From contig CP136066.1 of assembly GCA_032622095.1 (NCBI GenBank), positions 191,756,816 to 191,820,815 of the forward strand: 64,000 nt of DNA, written 5' to 3'. A program made the position numbers and the translations under genes. Positions 56,901 through 64,000 of this stretch are shown one piece after another. Under the pieces are notes generated by a model, which was given only the letters and a program-made list of their open reading frames with translations, did no database searches and was not told the DNA's origin. Numbering within the stretch: the stretch's first letter is position 1; each line of letters starts with the position of its first letter. The stretch is from Siphonodentalium dalli. Taxonomy: Eukaryota > Mollusca > Scaphopoda > Gadilida > Siphonodentaliidae.

Positions 56901-57600
56901 TTAACTCTTTACTTCCCATAAGAGCGCGTTACCAGACTTCTCCACAAGCGCTTTAGAGCGCCACACTAGGCCCAGACTGTACTAATGGGTTCGCCCCTAT
57001 GCTCCCCGCTAGTTTCTAATAGAGACCGCCCGGTTATGTCAACTCGTTATTTGCCTATCTAATAACAATAAACGTGGCACCGTGGGCATCGCGCGCGACA
57101 GATGCTGTGTTACTTGGGGTTTATATTGGGGACAGACATCAGTGGTACCATTCTAAGTATTTACGAACAATATGGCTGCAAAATTTTCGAAACAGCAAGT
57201 GATCGACATGTTAATGGGAGATGATAGCAGTTATAGCGGAGATTGCAGTTTCTCGTCATCAGAGGATTCAGATGACGATTACTCTCCACCCGCTACCAGC
57301 GACAATCTGACCTCCATCGCCGATAGTAGCTTGAATACTAACCCGATTGGCTGGTCATATAAACTTCTAAAGGTATCACTTCCGCCATTTACCCAAATGA
57401 CAGGGCCAGTTATACCAGATGAATTCGACACTGATACAGCAACAGCTTTGGACTATTTCAATTTGATGTTCTCGCCATCGAAGTATGCCGAAATAGCCAG
57501 GCATACTAACAACTATGCCAAGTGGAAAATGGAAGAATATATATAGTGCATGGAAATCATAGAGAACCCAATGTATATCGACTGTATATTGATATACTCA
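56901..57600 (+). mobile_element. 5' end and N-terminal part of a piggyBac element
   Basis: It begins with TTAA (56901-56904) and 'ctctttacttcccata', close to the TTAACCCTTT-type end of piggyBac elements. A subterminal 'agcgctttagagcgcc' follows. The transposase reading starts at 57172. No matching right end was found; the sequence loses identity shortly after 57546, so it is truncated. Confidence 0.7.
57172..57546 (+). pseudogene. piggyBac transposase N-terminal fragment
   Basis: The 124-codon frame starts MAAKFSKQQVIDMLMGDD, followed by an acidic Ser/Asp-rich stretch (SSSEDSDDDYS, about residues 26-37). It then gives 'PPFTQMTGPVIPD' and 'ALDYFNLMFSPSKYAEIA', 'HTNNYAKW', the start of the piggyBac transposase domain (ALDYFxLxF and NxYAxW are conserved). 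It stops at 57546, before any of the catalytic Asp residues. Truncated and inactive as a transposase. The frame itself has no stop or frameshift, so the truncation is recent, or the N-terminal piece is kept for another reason; there is no evidence for the latter. Confidence 0.85.
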
Positions 57601-57756
57601 GTTAACATTCAAACTATCCAACTATATTAATTGTTCACGCAACACATTTCATGATATAATTTCAAATTTGGTGAATTGCACGACTTGACTCATTTATAAT
57701 TTCAAACCAAAGAATTGTCGACAACACCTGATCAAATGGTCATGCTAATACGGTTG
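57601..57756. other. spacer, no feature
   Basis: AT-rich spacer with nothing recognised. Confidence 0.3.
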
Positions 57757-58672
57757 GGCCCTGCTGAATTGATATGATGCTGTTAGGGCAAACTGTTGCT
57801 GTTAACAAAAATTACCGTTATTTTATTTTTAATTTGTCTCAATCGCGGTGTTCCGATAATATGAAAATCCATTATGTGTATCAAATTATAACATTCAAAA
57901 ACAAATTTATTGCTAAATATTTTTAAAGATACGGCCGGCGTTCGCGGTGGGTATGGTGTTCAAATATTCATCTATGTCAAAAACCACCATAAACAGAAGG
58001 AATAGTAAGAAAAAGACAGACCTTGTTCTTATGCCAATCATAAATATGGCATAAACAGTGTTATAGTCAATTTGTTCCCCTTTGTTATGTAAACAAAAGC
58101 AAAAAACGTTACGTTTTCTGGCTTTTGTTTAGATCCGGGTATGGTAAACATAAAGAGCGTTATTTGTTACTGTTTTCCTAATATGGAAATAATAGAGAGC
58201 GTTTATATCATTTTTGTATGATTATCCAATATAATTTCGGCCTGTTATGTAAACAGAATCACAACTTATGTAACACGAGCAGTCTCTTGTTTACGTACAC
58301 TAAATATACTATTTATGCGCTGATTATGTTTGGCATATGTGTGGAACTGTATATATGTTGGCGTTCATTCTGTTGATGGCGATTTGAACAAATATAAATA
58401 TTTCTGCAACAAATGCCGCCCGTGACTTTAATAATGGTTGCATTAGTTGAAAATCGACTATAATCAAGATGGCTATTTGCGTCGTTTTAGAAACACCAGC
58501 GCAGTTATTATAATTTTCAAAAATATATATGTTCTTGAATGTTTTTTTTATCAAATCGCTCTAGTTATACAATCACCGTGAAAATTACAACTTTAGAAAA
58601 ATAACGGTACTTTTGGTAACGGAATCAGTTTGCCCTACCCGCATCATAGCAATTCAACATGACCACCGGCAT
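57757..58672. mobile_element. ~0.9-kb inverted-repeat element, non-coding
   Basis: 'ctgaattgatatgatgc', 'agggcaaactg' and 'accgttattttatttt' on the left are mirrored on the right by 'aaaaataacggta', 'cagtttgccctac' and 'gcatcatagcaattca'. Arms are about 75 bp and diverged. Interior: A/T-rich with repeated 'atgtaaacaaaagc' and 'ataatagagagcg' motifs. The right end carries an extra copy of 'catcatagca..atgacca'. No transposase was seen. Confidence 0.75.
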
Positions 58673-60615
58673 CATAGCATATTAGCATGACCACTTGACC
58701 AGTGGTGGACACACGACAGCTCAGCTACAATGATGTATTATTGTTTCAAACCGCTGAACATCAAATGGCTGGTGTTACATGCATGTTTCAGTCGGACGTA
58801 CTTATGTTACAAATTGCTTGATCGAAGATTTCACAAACAATTTTCTCAAACATGTTTGGTTTCTTGAGTAAAAGGAAAGATCTATATCAACACAATTTGT
58901 ACATTGTGGGGTCCTTTTTCTGATAATGTTGGTATATGTTTCTGGTGTTTCTGACGTATGCGATAAAATAGTGTGTATTCGCACACATATATACCGGTAT
59001 ATGGATTGTTTCAAATTTCTCTTATATTCTATAATGCTAAATTTTAAATGGTGATGACATACAGTGTTTGCACGAAGATGAACTTCCACACTTAGCACGA
59101 CGTGTTATATAATAGGTGTTTTTGAAGTCGAAAATGTTGATAAATGTTACATTTGCATGTTAGTTTATAGTAATAAACAATCGCAAACATCACCGTTCTG
59201 AAAATATATATTTAAAACCTTACTTGAATTTCGTAGCGTGACATCGCGTTATTTTGGCTGAACGAAATAGAGGATATATAGCGTTCTGAATTGATACCGG
59301 ACAAATATATTTATTTATTTTCGCGAGCGACTAGCTGCACTTTTCGCCAGCGGAAATACATTATTTCTGGAAGTAGCAACAGAAACTCATTATCTCCAGA
59401 AACAATGTACTTTCGGTCACGATAAGTTGGTCAGGAAATTTAGTCCTTGTGCCATATCATGAGATATTTCTGGTATCCACTTAAAATATTATAGATATCC
59501 TCTCTTTAATTGTCTTCTAGATAAGAAGAAAACAGAACACATTTGCTTTGAATTGTTTACAAAATACTTTTGGGAGTTGGTGACTTTTTCCAAATAAGAC
59601 TGGTCTAAATCCGGAGCAAGGATCATTTGTATAAGACATATTTTATTGTCACAATGTGACATTCGTGTGCATACATTTCAGAGCTGACGAAACGCGCAAT
59701 ACATATACTTTAATATACTATTATTGAACTAATCCCAATGAAAAAGTCAAAGATACTAGCTTGCCCAGGGCTCTTATACTCAGGTGTCGACTTTTCTCAT
59801 ATTACGACACACGTCCCGGTGTTCTGCTTAATAAGTACGTTGCCAAATAACTCAGTATCTAAAAATAGAATGGCTTAAGCATAGGCCCCGGTGGGCACAT
59901 GTGCTATGGACGTGCTCTGATTGGCTCTGCACATAAAGGTAAAGGTCATACTGCGTGTCGGGGATAATACATTTTGCCAAATGTTTATTTTGCTGTCACT
60001 CAAGATTCTGTGTTCTTTGAGAATCAGGTGTCCTGCGGATGCCAAACTCTAATTCACGCGGGCAAATTTCACTGAGTTTCATTTCAACCTGAATAGAAGA
60101 TAGATCTAAGAATATTTACAAGACTTTCGTCCTCTTATAACTAGTTGAAGCTTTCCTATGAAACAATAAGGACAAACAGTAAAAAAAACTCATTCTTTGT
60201 CAAAACAATCATTGAATGGAACCACCTGCATGGATGACACGGCCAGCGCATGTGATTTAACATCAACAACATTAACAGCGTACTAGTAAGTCGTCCAACG
60301 GTGATCCTACAGGCTACAGCCAAATCAAGGCTCCTACACCGACCAACATACAGATACAGATCGAACTTGAAACAAGATGATCACAAAGTGAGTATAATTT
60401 ACTGTAATACTAATACAGTAATAGTCTGTATTATAAATATAATTTATATATTATAATATTTAAGTGTTTTCCGCGTGAAAACATTCAATTAATTCTATTC
60501 AATATAATTCATTGTCATTGACGCGAAATTAGGTTACTTAGTAAGTTAGTACAACTGACCTCCTCGATACAATTAAACTCTGAAATGCATAAAACTAAAA
60601 GGCCATGCGTTGAAA
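58673..60615. other. no gene recognised
   Basis: Unique-looking sequence. Short frames have no domain. A 'gatgatcacaaa|gtgagt' start-donor combination near 60376 could be a minimal first exon on the plus strand, but this is too weak to call. Confidence 0.35.
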
Positions 60616-60822
60616 TTATTCAGATTCAGGGGTCATTGATATTGTTGCCACATTTTGGAGTGTTGGCTGGTTGGAAACGGGCCAGCTCGTCCCACTCCCA
60701 GATCTACTCAAGGCCATATAGCGACTAGGTCGCCGAGTCACTATGTGCCCGTATGTGGCCATGGAAACGACGATTAGCTTTCTTGAGGAAATTCTCCTAG
60801 CCTGCAAAGGTATCTGTGTCAC
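60616..60822 (-). CDS. possible terminal exon (C-terminal tail)
   Basis: The minus frame ends at TAA 60616-60618. It reads ISSRKLIVVSMATYGHIV, then RRPSRYMALSRSGSG and VATISMTPESE. The basic-Ser clusters (RRPS, RSGSG) resemble phosphorylatable cytoplasmic tails, for example of receptors. Possible acceptors are 'cgtgacacag' or 'cctttgcag' near its start. No domain is recognised, and the frame may simply be open by chance. Confidence 0.22.
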   Translation of the reverse strand: MTQIPLQARRISSRKLIVVSMATYGHIVTRRPSRYMALSRSGSGTSWPVSNQPTLQNVATISMTPESE

Positions 60823-61230
60823 GCGATTACATGTAGCTCGCTTTGCTAAATTCTCCTAATCTGCAAGTTCACTCGAATATTCTTGACGCAAATTGAATTC
60901 AGTGGACAAAATCCCTTACACTGCATGTTTTATATACCCAACAAATACATATTAGCTACTTTGTGAATTGTGATATGTCATACCATAATACCCATTATGG
61001 TAGGCATGTTGGTATTTGTTTATAGTTCGCAAGAATATACGCTGCAATGTCGCTTTGATTATTCATGCGATTGATGTGACGTCAGTTCATTCATAATCTT
61101 GAACCAGTCAACAGCGTCACGGGTGCCTTGTATCGCAACCACCGTACAGTAACGGTGCAGATATTTATTATCGCCAATTCGTTATCGCTAATTTTATTAG
61201 GGAATTTCATAGGAAATGGTAGATAAATAG
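60823..61230. other. no gene recognised
   Basis: No supportable feature between the candidate exon and the hairpin at 61231. Confidence 0.3.
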
Positions 61231-61390
61231 AGAATACCTACGAGTTTTGGTTGAATACCCGAATTATCTCATGAGTGGGTGCAAGGAAGTACAGAATTTC
61301 CACGAGCTGCAGCCGCGAGTGGAAATTCTGTACTTCCTTGCACCCACTCATGAGATAATCCGGGTATTCAACCAAAACCCGTAGGTTTTC
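61231..61390. repeat. long near-perfect hairpin, ~75-bp arms
   Basis: 'cgagttttggttgaata', 'tctcatgagtgggtgc' and 'aaggaagtacagaat' are mirrored by 'attctgtacttcctt', 'gcacccactcatgaga' and 'tattcaaccaaaaccc'. The loop is only a few bases ('gctgcagccg'). Similar in design to the hairpins at 30.6 and 32.4 kb, but of different sequence. Confidence 0.92.
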
Positions 61391-61779
61391 TTTTTATTAT
61401 ATGCGCTATAAACCGCACCAAAACTGCTAATGTTGTCCTACAGTTCACTTCAAATTGTTAGAAAGCTTCGACATTTGCATTTTGTTTACATTCCATCAAT
61501 TGATTTGCTCACCACCGAATGACAAATATCGAGCATAGCCGCCATAAGAAATAGTCCCCATTGTTTTATTCTGAAATGATGCGAGAAAATTAATGTATAC
61601 ATAATTTAGTGAAACATATATTAAAACAAATGAGTTAACATTATAACAATTAAATAACAGTTTATGAACCGTGAAAATCAATAATTACAACAATAGTCCG
61701 GCTGTTATTGACACGCTTTGAAACTTAATGTGATTCGCCGCTATAAACCGGAAGTAATCTCCGAAAAAGTAATTCTATT
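61391..61779. other. no gene recognised
   Basis: AT-rich; nothing recognised. Confidence 0.3.
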
Positions 61780-61848
61780 GTGTTATCCATCGAGTCGGTC
61801 AGTGTTATCCATCGAGTCGGTCAGTGTTATCCATCGAGTCGGTCCAGG
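61780..61848. repeat. 22-bp direct repeat, three copies
   Basis: 'gtgttatccatcgagtcggt' plus 'ca' is repeated three times without change. It is followed by 'ggcgatggatataacac', a partial inverted copy. Confidence 0.95.
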
Positions 61849-61982
61849 CGATGGATATAACACTCTACGCCACGGCAATTTCCCACTATTTAATGGGGAA
61901 GCATATAATAAAGAGTGATACCATGCAAAAATAATCACTCAACCATGCAGGGTAGATATGCCTACAGCTACATGTATACTGA
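61849..61982. other. spacer before the hAT element
   Basis: No feature other than the start of the hAT target site. Confidence 0.3.
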
Positions 61983-61990
61983 AATGGAGC

Positions 61991-63047
61991 TAGGGTACTG
62001 CGAATATTCGATATTCGATTCGAGATTCGATTCGAAAGTCAAATTCGATTCGAATTCGAGTCGAAATTGCCAACTCGAAATTTCGAATATACATGTACAC
62101 TGATGGAAAAGTAGGCTGTTTACGAACAAGTACACACATCGATCTTAGCTGTTTTTGTGCCACTTAATTACAGAAAATGATGTATATATGCATCTTATAA
62201 TTCTTATTGTACATCGCGATTATATATATTAAATATAAGTATAACCAGCAATTAGCCACTATAGGACTACTAAATACGCCTGAATTCTAGCTTTGAACAT
62301 GGTAGCCAAAAGCCCGTGAATAATAATAGCTATGAGACTGAGCAACCGCTATAGCGTTATCTGCCGTCTATCCATCTCATATTCTGCATTATGTAGTATA
62401 GCTGAGAATTTAAACAACACGTGTTCCCGGCATCGGAGCGTTCTTTGACACTTGACAAAATGTCGTCGTTATTCATGTTTATTTTAAACATGATAAAGCT
62501 GCAGGTAGTGCAGGGACTTAAACTTGAGATGAATGCAACCTGATGTATAAATCGCAGGCATCTGGGACAATGACCCATCTATGGAATCATCTGTCCAAGA
62601 AGCATCCAGCACTACATAATCAGGCTACCCTGCGACTGTTGTTGCATCTTCAAGTTTATAACAACGGGTGATTCCGAATGTCGATTTGAAATTTTGCATG
62701 TACATGCAGACTGTACAAATTTCGCGTGATTTTAGTTCTGATAATCCGTTTAGTGGTTATATATTTATCGTCGTGACGGCCGCATAGACGTTTTTTTTAA
62801 ATCTGCCTTTTTTTCTCGACAATTATCATTTGAAGTTAATAGTATTGCAAACGACGGTTCATCGCCACATAAGTTATGGTGGAACTTCTTGCATGTAGTT
62901 GATAGAACGTTTCACAAATCGTCTAATCGTTGAAAAAACATGCCCAATTGAGAATGCACCACACATATATGATTCGATATTCGATTCCATTTCCAGAATT
63001 CGATTCGATATTCGATTCGATCAAAATATTCAATTCGCAGGACCCTA
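61991..63047 (+). mobile_element. hAT transposon copy with 8-bp target duplication
   Basis: The perfect 8-bp duplication AATGGAGC flanks the element (61983-61990 and 63048-63055). Inverted ends are 'tagggtactgcgaatatt' and 'aattcgcaggaccctaa', less the final base on the right, the usual hAT-type end. Next to both ends lie clusters of 'attcgattcga' (62005-62095, 62965-63030). A plus-strand reading at about 62540-62600, 'ASGTMTHLWNHLSKKHP', is the second half of a BED zinc finger (H-x4-H), the N-terminal domain of many hAT transposases. The Cys half and the catalytic domain are gone. Internally deleted and not autonomous. Confidence 0.93.
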
Positions 63048-63055
63048 AATGGAGC

Positions 63056-64000
63056 CTATACAAGCATCCACTATACATTTTGTTGACTCCTTGTTTGTGT
63101 GACCCTCTGCTGGAACAGGTGGTTGAGCTTGCATGTATGTGTGGCCATCCAGAAATATCAGTCTATAGATTATATACCGGTATACTGTATCAGAGAAATG
63201 GAGGCACAGGCTCAGTATAAGTCTTCAATTCTTCATGCAGAAATAAGGGTGTTTAATGGGATAATGCATCTTTAACAGGACTGAAGGTCAAGCTGGGTAC
63301 CCAAAGCACCTTTTCAGGCAAGACCAAAATGAGATGACAATGATCCCTTCGGACTGATGCTAACTTGTAAACTACAACTTACAAAGTTAACTACATGTAT
63401 CGATAGGTATACCTACATTGTACATACATGTACAGTATATATGTACAGTTAAACTTGCTGAACATTTGTCAGTTTATAGTAGGTCATTTGATGCTTTTGG
63501 GATGCTAACTGACTGAATAAGCCAATAAATTAATTCCATTATTACCTGAATAATAGCACCTGTAGATTCGGTGTTGTGTGGCTAGTGTACATGTAGGCTA
63601 TAGCACATTGTATATCTAAATTCATATTTCAGGAGGACAATTCTTAATCCCCACCTTGGACAAGCTTACCGATACAACTGTGCTATCGCATCTTCTCAAG
63701 TGATCTGCTGACAGCTTCCAGATCTTGGCTGCTGCAGGGACTATATTAACACTAACCTCCAAGATACTGATCCGTTAGTATGTTAACACTGCTAAATATC
63801 CATTTGAATGGTGCTATTTATTTTATTCATGAATATACCACAGTTCTTCCCACGAGACGGGAGCGATTGCTCTCGCACCCGTATGCACTCGCAATTTAGA
63901 ATTCACGGGTGGTAAAATTTGCACTCGTACATCTTGTCAAAATGTTGATGGTCACTGTAATTGTTGATTCATTATTGAACTATTTGAAGGTACATTTTCC
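63056..64000. other. no gene recognised
   Basis: No domain-bearing frame. Near 63858-63920 a 'gcgattgctctcgcaccc' / 'cactcgcaat' / 'cacgggtg' arrangement looks like the start of another inverted-repeat unit that may continue beyond the window. Confidence 0.35.

Noticed and set aside
1-64000. tRNA, rRNA and snRNA genes
   Set aside because: I looked by eye for B-box-like 'ggttcgaatcc' sequences and rRNA-like GC-rich cores. Only weak partial matches, such as near 26780, were found, with no cloverleaf; small RNA genes could still have been missed.

Overview
The window is AT-rich animal DNA. It contains short exons with GT/AG splice sites, secreted extracellular modules (PAN/apple-like, EGF-like, Thr-rich mucin-like, a GPI-type tail), and remnants of Pao/BEL, CR1-like non-LTR, hAT, piggyBac and KRBA2-like integrase elements. 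It is crowded with foldback elements, MITEs and minisatellites. This mix fits a repeat-rich marine invertebrate, plausibly a mollusc. That assignment is inference: no tRNA, rRNA or diagnostic single-copy gene was found.

Layout. 0-10.6 kb is repeats: degenerate tandem arrays (2.2-3.1 kb, 4.4-5.0 kb), a TTAA-flanked MITE at 6 kb and a 4.2-kb foldback element (6466-10632) whose two 1.3-kb arms enclose a degenerate satellite. 10.8-16.8 kb holds nested palindromes, piggyBac-like MITEs and a 65-bp minisatellite. On the minus strand, 16.28-17.94 kb carries the last two exons of a small Cys-rich, probably GPI-anchored protein; the 65-bp minisatellite starts inside its last coding exon and a 46-bp minisatellite abuts the next acceptor. 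19.1-22.4 kb is the 3' half of a decayed Pao/BEL retrotransposon (RNase H, zinc-binding, integrase core, C-terminal domain). It ends abruptly at an 82-bp-repeat foldback element (22440-25654).

On the minus strand, 29.4-31.4 kb holds the first two recognisable exons of a secreted EGF-like/mucin-like gene with matching phase-1 junctions. Four hairpin or inverted-repeat elements lie just upstream of its first exon (31.4-34.3 kb) and one lies in its intron. 35.6-37.2 kb is an array of short repeats that flips orientation three times. 39.5-41.0 kb is an intron-containing KRBA2-like integrase gene that has lost its catalytic core. 43.4-44.0 kb is a non-LTR reverse transcriptase tail. 45.0-45.3 kb is a first exon with signal peptide and PAN/apple-like fold (minus). 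50.2-54.6 kb is a satellite split by a 1.9-kb DNA transposon with a 3-bp target duplication. 56.7-57.5 kb has a minus-strand first exon (unknown protein) head-to-head with a truncated piggyBac transposase. 62-63 kb is a hAT element with a perfect 8-bp target duplication.

The host exons all encode parts of secreted or surface proteins except the unknown exon at 56.7-56.9 kb; nothing shows that they work in one pathway. The main feature is the density of foldback, palindromic and tandem DNA, including repeats that have entered or arisen from host coding sequence. Most gene models are partial: missing exons lie outside the window or were not recognisable by eye.
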